From contig NZ_JAHTKI010000015.1 of the NCBI RefSeq assembly GCF_019145475.1, forward strand, positions 62,001 through 126,000: 64,000 nt of DNA. Direction: 5' to 3'. Shown here in pieces: positions 53,791 to 62,458 of the stretch (its first letter is position 1; each line of letters opens with the position of its first letter). The notes beneath the pieces are model-generated. The model did not search any database and was not told the DNA's origin. It saw only the letters and a program-made list of their open reading frames with translations. Both the position numbers and the translations under genes were made by a program. Source of the stretch: Pseudomonas botevensis (GTDB lineage Bacteria; Pseudomonadota; Gammaproteobacteria; Pseudomonadales; Pseudomonadaceae).

Positions 53791-54873
53791 TCACGGCTTC
53801 GGCGCTGGAGCCGGCGCAGTGGCTGGCGGAGCGGCCGGTGCAGCCGGTGCAGGCGCCGCACTTCCCGGTTCGGCCGGCTTCGGCAGCGGGTCGTCGAACA
53901 GGTTCAGCCGCTCGCGCAACTCGTGCGGGGCCACCGGTTGCTGGTCGGCCGGCAGCGCGTTCGGATCGACCGGAGCCGCCGCGCCACCGTTCTGACCGTC
54001 AGCCGCCGGCTTGTCCGGATCAGCACCTTGCGAACCTTCGATGGCCGCCTGGGCCTTCTTGGTCAGCACCACGATGTCGATGCGGCGGTTCACCGGGTTG
54101 AACGGGTTTTCCTTGTCGAACAGCGCCGACGAGGCGTAACCCACCACCCGCGCCACTTGCGAGTCCGGATAGCTGCCGGCCACCAGCGCACGACGGGCCG
54201 CGTTGGCGCGGTTGGCCGAGAGCTCCCAGTTGCCGAAATCGCCGTTGCCAACGTAAGGCTTGGCATCGGTGTGACCGCTGATGCTGATCTTGTTCGGCAC
54301 TGCCTTGATGGTGTCAGCCATGGCCAGCAGGATGTCTTCGAAGTACGGTTTCAGACGCGCGGAACCCGAGTCGAACATCGGCCGGTTCTCGGCGTCCATG
54401 ATCTGGATGCGCAAACCGTTCGGAGTGATCTCGAACAGGATCTGATCCTTGAACTTCTGCAGTTGTGGATTCTCTTCGACCTTGTTCTGCAGTTCTTGCA
54501 GCAGCAGTTCCAGACGCTCTTTCTCGACCTGCTCGGCCATGCCTTCAACCTGCTCGGTGTCGACCGTGACCTTGTCCGGCTGCGGCTGGGACTTCACTTC
54601 CGGGTTGAGGGTGTTTTCCGGCGCCAGGGTCGGCGTACCGCCCAGATCGATGATGTACGGCGTGCCGCTCTCGGAGAAGCCGACCGGATCCTTGAAGTAA
54701 CCGGCGATGGCGATCTTCTGCTCCGGGGTGGCGGTGGACAGCAGCCACAGCACCAGGAAGAACGCCATCATCGCCGTGGCGAAGTCGGCGAAGGCGATTT
54801 TCCACGCCCCGCCGTGATGCCCGCCACCGTAGCGCTTGACGCGCTTGATGATTATCGGCTGGTTATTTTCCAT
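53791..54873 (-). CDS. motB: Flagellar motor protein MotB
   Basis: Stator subunit that anchors MotA to peptidoglycan and carries the proton-binding aspartate. 360 residues. A basic N-terminus is followed by a single membrane segment (about 25-46) with Asp30 in AFADFATAMMAF. The OmpA-like domain (about 150-270) has SISGHTDAKPYVGNGDFGNW and LSANRANAARRAL. A long proline- and alanine-rich tail (about 275-360) is disordered. The ATG is 3 bases after the motA stop. This is the MotAB-type pair; pseudomonads usually carry a second pair, MotCD, elsewhere. Confidence 0.96.
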   Translation of the reverse strand: MENNQPIIIKRVKRYGGGHHGGAWKIAFADFATAMMAFFLVLWLLSTATPEQKIAIAGYFKDPVGFSESGTPYIIDLGGTPTLAPENTLNPEVKSQPQPDKVTVDTEQVEGMAEQVEKERLELLLQELQNKVEENPQLQKFKDQILFEITPNGLRIQIMDAENRPMFDSGSARLKPYFEDILLAMADTIKAVPNKISISGHTDAKPYVGNGDFGNWELSANRANAARRALVAGSYPDSQVARVVGYASSALFDKENPFNPVNRRIDIVVLTKKAQAAIEGSQGADPDKPAADGQNGGAAAPVDPNALPADQQPVAPHELRERLNLFDDPLPKPAEPGSAAPAPAAPAAPPATAPAPAPKP

Positions 54874-54876
54874 GAC

Positions 54877-55728
54877 TTAGCGACCGCGAACCGCTTGTTC
54901 CAGCTCGGCGAAGCTAGGACGGTGAGCCGGGTACAGAACCTTGCGGCCGAACTCGACGGCCAGCGACGGCGGCATGCCGGAAGCCGAAGCCACCAGCGAG
55001 GCCTTGATGGCTTCGTAGACGTTGAGTTCTTCCTTGGCGTCGTGGGCCAGGGAGTGCGCCAGCGGGCCGAAGAAGCCGTAGGCCGCGAGAATACCGAAGA
55101 ATGTACCGACCAGTGCCGCACCAACGTGCAGACCGATGGACTTCTGGTCGCCTTCACCCAGCGACGCCATGGTCACCACGATCCCCAGTACTGCCGCGAC
55201 AATACCGAAACCCGGCATGGCGTCGGCAATGCCGTTGACCGCGTGGGATGGATGCTCGAGGTCTTCCTTGAGGCTGAACAGTTCCATGTCGAACAGGCCT
55301 TCGAGCTCGTGGGGAGCCATGTTGCCGGAAGACATGATGCGCAGGTAATCGCAGATGAACGCGGTCATGCGCTCGTCCTTCAACACCGCCGGGTACTTGG
55401 CGAAGATCGGGCTCGCGGCGGCGTCTTCGATGTCGCCTTCGATGGCCATCATGCCTTCGCGGCGGCTCTTGTTGAGGATCTCGTAGATCAGGCCGAGCAC
55501 TTCAAGATAGAAGGTGTGGCTGAAGCGCGAACTGAACATGCCCAGGGACTTCTTGAGCACGTGCATCGTCATGTAGCCGGGGTTGGCCTGGAGGAATGCG
55601 CCGAGGGCCGCACCACCGATGATCATCACCTCGAAAGGCTGGATCAGGGCGGCAATCTTGCCGTGGGAGAGCACGTATCCGCCGAGCACGCTCGCGAATA
55701 CGACGATGATGCCGATAATTTTAGCCAT
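54877..55728 (-). CDS. motA: Flagellar motor protein MotA
   Basis: Proton-channel stator subunit, 283 residues with four membrane segments (about 1-22, 34-52, 170-190, 200-222). A large cytoplasmic loop carries the charged residues that push on FliG (near 85-100, ILNKSRREGMMAIEGDIED). PGFGIVAAVLGIVVTMASLG forms the third segment. The ATG at 55728 starts MAKIIGIIVVFASVLGGY. There is no clear ribosome-binding site. A consensus-like sigma-28 promoter lies about 70 bases upstream, so motAB belongs to the late flagellar class. Confidence 0.96.
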   Translation of the reverse strand: MAKIIGIIVVFASVLGGYVLSHGKIAALIQPFEVMIIGGAALGAFLQANPGYMTMHVLKKSLGMFSSRFSHTFYLEVLGLIYEILNKSRREGMMAIEGDIEDAAASPIFAKYPAVLKDERMTAFICDYLRIMSSGNMAPHELEGLFDMELFSLKEDLEHPSHAVNGIADAMPGFGIVAAVLGIVVTMASLGEGDQKSIGLHVGAALVGTFFGILAAYGFFGPLAHSLAHDAKEELNVYEAIKASLVASASGMPPSLAVEFGRKVLYPAHRPSFAELEQAVRGR

Positions 55729-55796
55729 AGATAGAAGGTACTTACTTAAGTCGGGTTCAAGGTCATATTCGGAAGTTAAAAAATCTCTTCTTCTAC

Positions 55797-55823
55797 TTAT
55801 CGGCAAAACTGCGCCAGACTATA
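55797..55823 (-). promoter_or_regulatory. Sigma-28 (FliA) promoter of motAB
   Basis: TATAGTCT - 11 bases - GCCGATAA on the minus strand. The -10 is a perfect match to the FliA consensus, the -35 matches 6 of 8 (TAAAGTTT), and spacing is exact. The predicted start near 55790 leaves a leader of about 60 bases. Confidence 0.85.
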
Positions 55824-55894
55824 GGCAGTTCAGGCGAAAAGCCAATTTAGCCCGTGCCGGGCGCGTCTACAGCTGATGAAGATCCCGTCCAGAC

Positions 55895-57433
55895 ATGGCT
55901 AATGAAACGAACGTTCCACACGCGAAACCGACCACGCTCGATGGCTGGGTGAAACTGCTCGATAGCGTCCGCCTGCCGGTTCCACAAGAAGCCCATGACC
56001 GCGTTTGCCGGGCGATCCGCGACAACCGCAGCTCGCTGCGCGACATCGCCGAACTGATGCAGGACAGCCCGGCCCTGGCGCTGAGCATCATCCGCGAAGC
56101 CAACCGCCACACCCACGGCAGCATGGCCGCCCCGGCGGAAAACCTCGAAATCGCGATCAACCGCCTCGGCCTCGCCCGCACTGAAGAATTGCTTGCACGC
56201 CTGCCTGCCGAACCCGGCGCGCAGATCCCGTTGCCCCTGCGCCAGTTGCAGATGATCAGCCAGCACGCCACGCAACAGGCCAACGGCTTTTTCGCCGGGC
56301 GCCTGGCGCGACTGTGGCAGGACATCCATTGGGGCAGTCTGCTGTTTCTGTCGCCGTTATGGCCGCTGGCGCTGACCTTCCCGAAGCTGCTCGAAGAGTG
56401 GGAACTGCGGGTGATCCACAAGGGCGAATCGGCCCGCGAGGTGGAGAAGCAACTGTTCGGCGTACGCCTGCTGAAAATCGGCGAAGCGCTGGTTGAAGCC
56501 TGGCGCCTGCCGATCTGGGTGCAGCAGGGTTATCGGCTGCTGCTCACCGAGCAACGGGAGCTGGTCAAGGTCCTGCGCATCGCCCGCGACAGCGAACATC
56601 CGCTGCGCCAGCAGAATCGCCTGGATGACGATCCGACCCTGCGCCGCTGGCTCAATCAGCCGGCCAATACCGTGCTGCTGGCGAACGGTCTGGCGCTCTC
56701 GGCGCAACAGGCCTGGGACAGTCCGCACAGCGAGCGCTGGCAGTACCTGACCAGCCTTTACCTGCAAATTTCGATGGACGAAGTCCAGCAACAGTTGCAC
56801 CAGCAGGCGGCCAACAGCGCGCGCCTGCATGGCATGCCCGATCTGTGGCACCCGGCGATTTCCTTGCTGTGGCCCTGGGGCACCCGCCGCCTGCCCGCCG
56901 GGATGCTGCCTGCCGCCGCGCCGACGGCCGAGGATCTCGCCAAGTGGCGCCAGCAATGCGCCGAACTGCTGGCGACGCCGAGCCGCTTCACCAATGCCAT
57001 GCACCTGACCATCGCCGCCCGCGACGCCCTGGCCGCCAGTGGCATGCGCCGGGTGATGATCCTGATGGCCGACCGCACCCACGCCAGCCTGCGCGTCCAC
57101 CAAATTGCCGGATTGCCGAAAGAGGCGGCCGCGCTGAACTTCGTCGTCAGCCAGAGCAGCGTGCTGCAACGGCTGCTCGCGCAACAGGCGCAGGTGCGGA
57201 TCACCCCGGACAACAACGCCCAGTTCTCCGCCCTGCTGCCGGCCTCCCTGCGCAGCCTGTTCCGTGGCGAGCACCTGTTTCTGCGCTCGCTGGTGAACAA
57301 CGGCCGGGTCATCATGATTGTGGTGGCCGACCAGGGTGGCGGGCCGTTCGCCGACATCACCGTACAAGCCTTCGGCAAAACCGCGCAGTGCATCGAGAAA
57401 GCGCTGCACAGCTTTAGCCAGCGCGGCCAATGA
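55895..57433 (+). CDS. HDOD-domain protein
   Basis: 512 residues. The HDOD domain (about 18-230) is recognisable from its helical pattern (LPVPQEAHDRVCRAIRDNRS, DSPALALSIIREANRHTHGS). As usual for HDOD, it lacks the metal-binding His-Asp pair of HD phosphohydrolases. The C-terminal part (about 365-505) looks GAF-like, with RVMILMADRTHASLRVHQ and INGR-like NNGRVIMIVVADQGGGPF. Such proteins are regulatory; HDOD members are linked to signalling and c-di-GMP in pseudomonads. Divergent from motA, with rhdA next on the same strand. Confidence 0.8.
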   Translation: MANETNVPHAKPTTLDGWVKLLDSVRLPVPQEAHDRVCRAIRDNRSSLRDIAELMQDSPALALSIIREANRHTHGSMAAPAENLEIAINRLGLARTEELLARLPAEPGAQIPLPLRQLQMISQHATQQANGFFAGRLARLWQDIHWGSLLFLSPLWPLALTFPKLLEEWELRVIHKGESAREVEKQLFGVRLLKIGEALVEAWRLPIWVQQGYRLLLTEQRELVKVLRIARDSEHPLRQQNRLDDDPTLRRWLNQPANTVLLANGLALSAQQAWDSPHSERWQYLTSLYLQISMDEVQQQLHQQAANSARLHGMPDLWHPAISLLWPWGTRRLPAGMLPAAAPTAEDLAKWRQQCAELLATPSRFTNAMHLTIAARDALAASGMRRVMILMADRTHASLRVHQIAGLPKEAAALNFVVSQSSVLQRLLAQQAQVRITPDNNAQFSALLPASLRSLFRGEHLFLRSLVNNGRVIMIVVADQGGGPFADITVQAFGKTAQCIEKALHSFSQRGQ

Positions 57434-57472
57434 CAGCTACAATCCTTCCCCTTTGTGCTCTGGAGACCTCAC

Positions 57473-58288
57473 ATGTCTGATTTCTCTGGCCTGGCGCTGG
57501 TGATCGAGCCGAGCGACCTGCTCCCGCGCCTCGAATCCCGCGATCTGATTCTGGTGGATCTGACCAGTGCCGCCCGTTATGCCGAGGGTCATATTCCCGG
57601 CGCACGCTTTGTCGACCCCAAACGCACCCAATTGGGTCAGGCGCCGGCCCCGGGCCTGCTGCCGACCCGGGAAAAACTCGAAGAACTGTTCGGCGAACTG
57701 GGCCATCGCCCGGACGCGGTCTACGTGGTCTATGACGACGAAGGCGGCGGTTGGGCCGGGCGCTTCATCTGGCTGCTCGACGTGATCGGCCATGACAAGT
57801 ACCACTACCTCGATGGCGGTCTGCCGGCGTGGCTGGCGGAAGGCTCGCCGATGTCGATCCAGATCCCGCCGGCGGTCGGTGGCCCGGCGGCCCTGACCCT
57901 GCGCGACGAGCCGACCGCCACCCGCGAATACCTGCAAAGCCGTCTGGGCGCCGCCGACCTGGCGATCTGGGACGCGCGCGGGCCACTGGAATACTCCGGC
58001 GAAAAAGTCCTGGCGGCCAAGGGCGGACACATTCCCGGCGCGGTCAATTTCGAATGGACGGCGGGCATGGATCAGACCCGTCACTTGCGCATTCGCAGCG
58101 ACATGCCGCAGATCCTCGAACAACTGGGCATCACGCCCGACAAGGAAATCATTACCCACTGCCAGACCCACCACCGGTCCGGCTTCACTTATCTGGTGGC
58201 CAAGGCCCTCGGTTATCCGCGGGTCAAGGGCTACGCCGGTTCCTGGGGCGAGTGGGGCAACCACCCCGACACGCCCGTCGAGCTTTAA
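57473..58288 (+). CDS. rhdA: Thiosulfate sulfurtransferase, rhodanese RhdA type
   Basis: Transfers sulfane sulphur through a cysteine persulphide. 271 residues, two rhodanese domains in tandem. The N-terminal one (about 5-130) is inactive. The C-terminal one (about 145-271) has Cys230 in the loop CQTHHR. This is the same loop and number as the Azotobacter vinelandii enzyme and differs from the CRKG loop of bovine rhodanese. GGAG lies 7 bases before the ATG. Precedes psd by 18 bases, so probably co-transcribed. Confidence 0.92.
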   Translation: MSDFSGLALVIEPSDLLPRLESRDLILVDLTSAARYAEGHIPGARFVDPKRTQLGQAPAPGLLPTREKLEELFGELGHRPDAVYVVYDDEGGGWAGRFIWLLDVIGHDKYHYLDGGLPAWLAEGSPMSIQIPPAVGGPAALTLRDEPTATREYLQSRLGAADLAIWDARGPLEYSGEKVLAAKGGHIPGAVNFEWTAGMDQTRHLRIRSDMPQILEQLGITPDKEIITHCQTHHRSGFTYLVAKALGYPRVKGYAGSWGEWGNHPDTPVEL

Positions 58289-58306
58289 GGTTTTTAAGGA
58301 CAGTCA

Positions 58307-59167
58307 ATGAAAGAGCGTTTGTTTATCCTCAGCCAGTACCTGCTGCCTCACCACTTGCTGTCGCGCCTGGCCGGCTGCATCGCCGAGTGCCGCGTGCGCT
58401 GGTTCAAGAATGCGTTCACCACCTGGTTCGCCAAGCGTTATCAGGTGGACATGTCGCAAGCACTGGTTGAAGACGTGACCGCCTACGAGCATTTCAACGC
58501 CTTCTTCACCCGTGCCCTGAAAGACGGCGCACGTCCGCTGGACCAGACGCCGGGCGCAATCCTCAGCCCGGCCGACGGCGCGGTCAGCCAGCTCGGCCCG
58601 ATCGAACACGGTCGCGTATTCCAGGCCAAGGGCCACAGTTTCAGCGTGCTCGAACTGCTGGGCGGCGATACCGCGAATGCCGCGCCTTTCATGGGCGGCG
58701 ACTTCGCCACCATTTATCTGTCGCCGAAGGACTATCACCGCGTACACATGCCGCTGGCCGGCACCCTGCGCGAAATGGTCTACATCCCGGGCCGGATCTT
58801 TTCGGTCAACCAGACCACCGCTGAAAACGTGCCTGAGCTGTTCGCCCGTAACGAGCGCGTGGCGTGCATCTTCGACACCGAGCGCGGGCCAATGGCCGTG
58901 GTGCTGGTGGGCGCGATGATCGTGGCCTCGATCGAAACCGTCTGGGCCGGTCTGGTCACGCCGCCGAAACGCGAACTGAAGACCTTCCGCTACGACGAAG
59001 CCGCCCGCGCGCCGATTCATCTGGAAAAAGGTGCGGAACTGGGGCGCTTCAAGCTGGGATCCACTGCCATCGTGCTGTTCGGGCCGGATCAAGTGAAGTG
59101 GGCCGAAGAACTGGCGGCTGGTTCGCCGGTGCAAATGGGCCAGGCCCTGGCCCTGCCGAACGCCTGA
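58307..59167 (+). CDS. psd: Phosphatidylserine decarboxylase proenzyme
   Basis: Makes phosphatidylethanolamine at the inner membrane. 286 residues. The proenzyme self-cleaves in the LGST motif; Ser252 becomes the pyruvoyl group of the small alpha chain. The beta chain has PADGAVSQLG, the charge-relay-type YLSPKDYHRVHMPLAG and VPELFARNERV. AAGGA lies 6 bases before the ATG. Confidence 0.96.
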   Translation: MKERLFILSQYLLPHHLLSRLAGCIAECRVRWFKNAFTTWFAKRYQVDMSQALVEDVTAYEHFNAFFTRALKDGARPLDQTPGAILSPADGAVSQLGPIEHGRVFQAKGHSFSVLELLGGDTANAAPFMGGDFATIYLSPKDYHRVHMPLAGTLREMVYIPGRIFSVNQTTAENVPELFARNERVACIFDTERGPMAVVLVGAMIVASIETVWAGLVTPPKRELKTFRYDEAARAPIHLEKGAELGRFKLGSTAIVLFGPDQVKWAEELAAGSPVQMGQALALPNA

Positions 59168-59291
59168 CCCGCCCCGCGCAGGCTGCGCTCCTGATTTGCC
59201 GAAAATCGAGAGCGCAGCTTGGCGTCACCGGGCAACTCCGACCCCTCCCCCGCCCCAACGCAACGGCCCATTTGCTGCTATGGTTTTTGGC

Positions 59292-61046
59292 ATGAGCCAG
59301 ACCATCCCCCCACCTCAGCTGCGCGCCCCGACCCCGACACAGTTGCGCCTGTCCTTCTGTGAGGCCAACCCGCGCGACCTCCGGCGCTGGATCGCCGGCC
59401 TGCCCAAGGCCAACATCGGCGAGACGGCCCGTCAGCTGTATCAAGGCTTGGGCGAACTCAACCAACTGCTGACCCCCAGCGACAATCGTCTGCAATTGCT
59501 GGAACTGTTGCGCCCCGAGGTGTACTTCGTCTGCCAGCATCTGGAGCGACACTTCCTCCATCAGGCCATCATGCTCGATGACCGCTCGCGCAAAATCGTC
59601 AACCTCTGCCAGGCCCTGCAAAGCCAGCTGGCCAACGGCTACAAACAGATCGTTCTGCGGATCGCGCCGAAGTACACCAAGGCGCGAGCGGAGCTGGTCA
59701 GCCTGTCCCTGCAACGGGCCACCCATGCGCTCAAGGGGCAATTGCTGCGGGCGACGCAGCTTTACAGCCCGGCGCCGGAGCATCTGTGGTTCGAGTTGCA
59801 TCAGTTGTATCGCACGGCCAGCCAGTTGCAGTTGCAACATCGGGGCGTGCGCGATGACCTGGCCAGCCTCACCCGTGAATTGAGCGTCGAACAGACCTAC
59901 CTCGCTGCCCTGCTGCTGGGCAGCGCTCGCTGCAATCAACTGCGCCAGAACCAGATCGCGCGACTGGCGGAGGTGCTGGAACCGTGGAGCGCGTGGCTGA
60001 AATTGCCTCCGGATGCAGCCACCGACGGCTTGTTCGCGATATCCGCCGAACTCGACGCCGGGCCGCGCTACCGCAGCATGTTTCGCAGTGAGCAACAGGC
60101 CGGGCTGCTCGGTTTCGATCCACAGCCCCTGGTGGAGGCCATCGAAGCCCACCTGCTGCACCACCCCACTTCGACGCCGCTGCCGATTCCGGCGGGGCTG
60201 AGCCTGGATACCCTGCAGCATCTGCACGCCACCTGGGGTCAGGCGGCCGAGCGCAGTTTCCAGCGCACCGTCGGCCAGGGCAACCTGACCGTGTGCGTCG
60301 GCATGAGCGCCCTGCACTTCTATCTCGGCGGCGAACGCTCGTTCAGCGAAATGCTCAAGCACCCCGGCGCCCGCACTGCCGACTTCAACAGTGCAGTGGC
60401 CAAGGGCGAAAAGGACAGTTGGAGCCAGGCCTTCGACGCCGCGCCGCAAAGCAAGAGCGACGAATTCCTGCCCTACGAGGAAATCCTCTACGAACCGCTG
60501 ATCGAAGACGAAGACAACACTGACAGTCCACCGCACTACCCGACCTACGCTTTGCCAGTGATCAACCACAGCCCAGGCGGTTATTGCCTGGCCTGGCCGA
60601 AAGAAGTGCCCGCCGAATTGCAGGCCGGGGAAATGGTCGGCATTCAGGACACCGCAAGCCAGGGCTGGAGCATTGCCGTGGTGCGCTGGATCCGCCAGGT
60701 ACGCGGTGCCGGCACGCAAATGGGCATCGAACTGGTGGCCCCTCACGCGCAGCCATGCGGGTTGCAACTGGTGCGCTCGCGGGACGATCACAGCCACTAT
60801 CTGCGCGGTCTGCTGCTGCCGGAGATCAGCGCCATCGACCTGCCCGCCACATTGCTCGCACCGCGCCTGCCGTTCCAGGAGGGCAGCAAAGTGCTGATCA
60901 ACACCCACGGCGAAGAGCACCGCGCCGGGCTGGACCGGCGGGTGGCGAGCACTCACAGTTTCAATCAGTTTGCTTATCGGTCGCTGGATAGCGCACAGAA
61001 TGGCGGCAGCGAAGAGGATTTCGATTCGTTGTGGAAGTCGCTTTGA
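59292..61046 (+). CDS. fimW: PilZ-type c-di-GMP receptor, FimW-like
   Basis: 584 residues, mostly helical from 1 to about 400, with a C-terminal PilZ-like beta domain from about 415. That domain has the (D/N)xSxxG motif as Asn425-x-Ser427-x-x-Gly430 (NHSPGG). From memory, the P. aeruginosa gene at this position (PA4958) is FimW, a c-di-GMP effector promoting type IV pilus assembly after surface contact. The symbol rests on that synteny. The start at 59292 begins MSQTIPPPQ; an ATG at 59280 is also possible and neither has a clear ribosome-binding site. The neighbour fimX, which follows in P. aeruginosa, is absent here. Confidence 0.65.
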   Translation: MSQTIPPPQLRAPTPTQLRLSFCEANPRDLRRWIAGLPKANIGETARQLYQGLGELNQLLTPSDNRLQLLELLRPEVYFVCQHLERHFLHQAIMLDDRSRKIVNLCQALQSQLANGYKQIVLRIAPKYTKARAELVSLSLQRATHALKGQLLRATQLYSPAPEHLWFELHQLYRTASQLQLQHRGVRDDLASLTRELSVEQTYLAALLLGSARCNQLRQNQIARLAEVLEPWSAWLKLPPDAATDGLFAISAELDAGPRYRSMFRSEQQAGLLGFDPQPLVEAIEAHLLHHPTSTPLPIPAGLSLDTLQHLHATWGQAAERSFQRTVGQGNLTVCVGMSALHFYLGGERSFSEMLKHPGARTADFNSAVAKGEKDSWSQAFDAAPQSKSDEFLPYEEILYEPLIEDEDNTDSPPHYPTYALPVINHSPGGYCLAWPKEVPAELQAGEMVGIQDTASQGWSIAVVRWIRQVRGAGTQMGIELVAPHAQPCGLQLVRSRDDHSHYLRGLLLPEISAIDLPATLLAPRLPFQEGSKVLINTHGEEHRAGLDRRVASTHSFNQFAYRSLDSAQNGGSEEDFDSLWKSL

Positions 61047-61070
61047 GCGGCATCAGCCAAATCGAGGCTT

Positions 61071-61098
61071 CCTCTTCGCAGGCTTGCCCGCGAAGAGG
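61071..61098. repeat. REP palindrome between fimW-like gene and serB
   Basis: CCTCTTCGC-AGGCTTGCCC-GCGAAGAGG, a perfect 9-base stem at the ends. It sits in the 63-base convergent gap and may terminate both genes. Confidence 0.75.
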
Positions 61099-61109
61099 AC
61101 GCGCACAAC

Positions 61110-62324
61110 TCAGAGTTGCCCGTCGCGATCCCGGAAGCCCAGCAGATACAGCACGCCATCCAGCCCCAGGGTGGAAATCGCCTGTTTGGCCGACTGTTTG
61201 ACCAGCGGCTTGGCGCGGAACGCCACGCCCAGGCCGGCAATCGCCAGCATCGGCAGATCGTTGGCGCCGTCGCCGACCGCAATGGTCTGCTCCAGACGCA
61301 AGCCTTCCTTCTGCGCCAGTTCCTTCAACAGGTCAGCCTTGCGCTGGGCATCAACGATCGGCTCGACCGCCACGCCCGTGCATTTGCCATCGACCACTTG
61401 CAGTTCGTTGGCGAACACGTAGTCGATGCCGAGCTTTTCCTGCAATTGCTTGGCGAAATAAGTGAAGCCACCGGACAGGATCGCGGTCTTGTAACCCAGG
61501 CGCTTGAGTTCGGCGAACAGGGTTTCCGCGCCTTCGGTCAGACGCAGCGAAGCGCCGATGGAGTCCAGCACGCTGACGTCCAGGCCCTTGAGCAACGCCA
61601 GGCGCTCCTTGAAGCTGGCGCGGAAATCCAGCTCGCCGGCCATTGCCCGTTCGGTGATTTCCGAAACCTTGTCACCCACGCCGGCCGCCTTCGCCAGCTC
61701 GTCGATGACTTCGGCCTCGATCAGGGTCGAGTCCATGTCGAACACCGCCAGGCGGCGATTGCGGCGGAACAGCGAATCCTCCTGGAAGGCGATGTCGACG
61801 TTCAGCTCCTGGGCGACGCTGAGGAATTCGGCGCGCAGGGCCTGCGGGTCAGCCGCTTCGCCACGTACGGAGAACTCGATGCAGCCCTTGCCCTTGTCGG
61901 CCGGCGTGTCCAGCGGCATGCGCCCCGACAGACGGTCGATGTGATCGATGTTCAGGCCGTATTTGGCGGTGATCGAGCTCACGGCCTGCAACTGGCCGGC
62001 AGTCACTTTGCGGGTCAGCAGGGTGACGATGTGGCGCTTCTTGCCCTGGTTGCCCACCCACTGCTGGTAATCCTCTTCGGACACCGGGGTGAAACGCACC
62101 TGCTGCTCGAGCTCGTAGCCCTTGAACAGAATGTCCTTGAGCACCGACTGGCCTTGCTCGGTGTCGGGAATTTCAACCAGGATGCCGAACGACAGGGTGT
62201 CGTGGATCACCGCCTGACCGATGTCGAGAATGTTCACACCACCCTGGGCCAGAACGCCGGTAATGGCCGCAGTCAGACCCGGACGATCGGATCCGGTGAT
62301 GTTAATCAGGACGATTTCGCGCAA
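61110..62324 (-). CDS. serB: Phosphoserine phosphatase SerB
   Basis: Last step of serine synthesis. 404 residues. Two N-terminal ACT-like domains (about 1-170, starting REIVLINITGSDRPGLTAAI) may bind serine. The HAD-type catalytic domain carries Asp196 and Asp198 in FDMDSTLIEAE, the SGGF region and the GDGANDLPM motif. The start is TTG at 62324, with GGGGG 6 bases upstream, and gives the expected N-terminus. Another TTG at 62339 only lengthens it. Divergent from the AhpA/YtjB gene. Confidence 0.94.
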   Translation of the reverse strand: MREIVLINITGSDRPGLTAAITGVLAQGGVNILDIGQAVIHDTLSFGILVEIPDTEQGQSVLKDILFKGYELEQQVRFTPVSEEDYQQWVGNQGKKRHIVTLLTRKVTAGQLQAVSSITAKYGLNIDHIDRLSGRMPLDTPADKGKGCIEFSVRGEAADPQALRAEFLSVAQELNVDIAFQEDSLFRRNRRLAVFDMDSTLIEAEVIDELAKAAGVGDKVSEITERAMAGELDFRASFKERLALLKGLDVSVLDSIGASLRLTEGAETLFAELKRLGYKTAILSGGFTYFAKQLQEKLGIDYVFANELQVVDGKCTGVAVEPIVDAQRKADLLKELAQKEGLRLEQTIAVGDGANDLPMLAIAGLGVAFRAKPLVKQSAKQAISTLGLDGVLYLLGFRDRDGQL

Positions 62325-62458
62325 CGCGCACCCCCGCAACTGGAAAAAAACCGCATTCTACCCACTTTCAGTGACCATCGGGCACCGCCAGCGCTTTGCC
62401 GGTCTAGGGCCTGTCGCTATACTGCGCGTCAACTTCACGGACAAAAGAGCCGAGCTCA

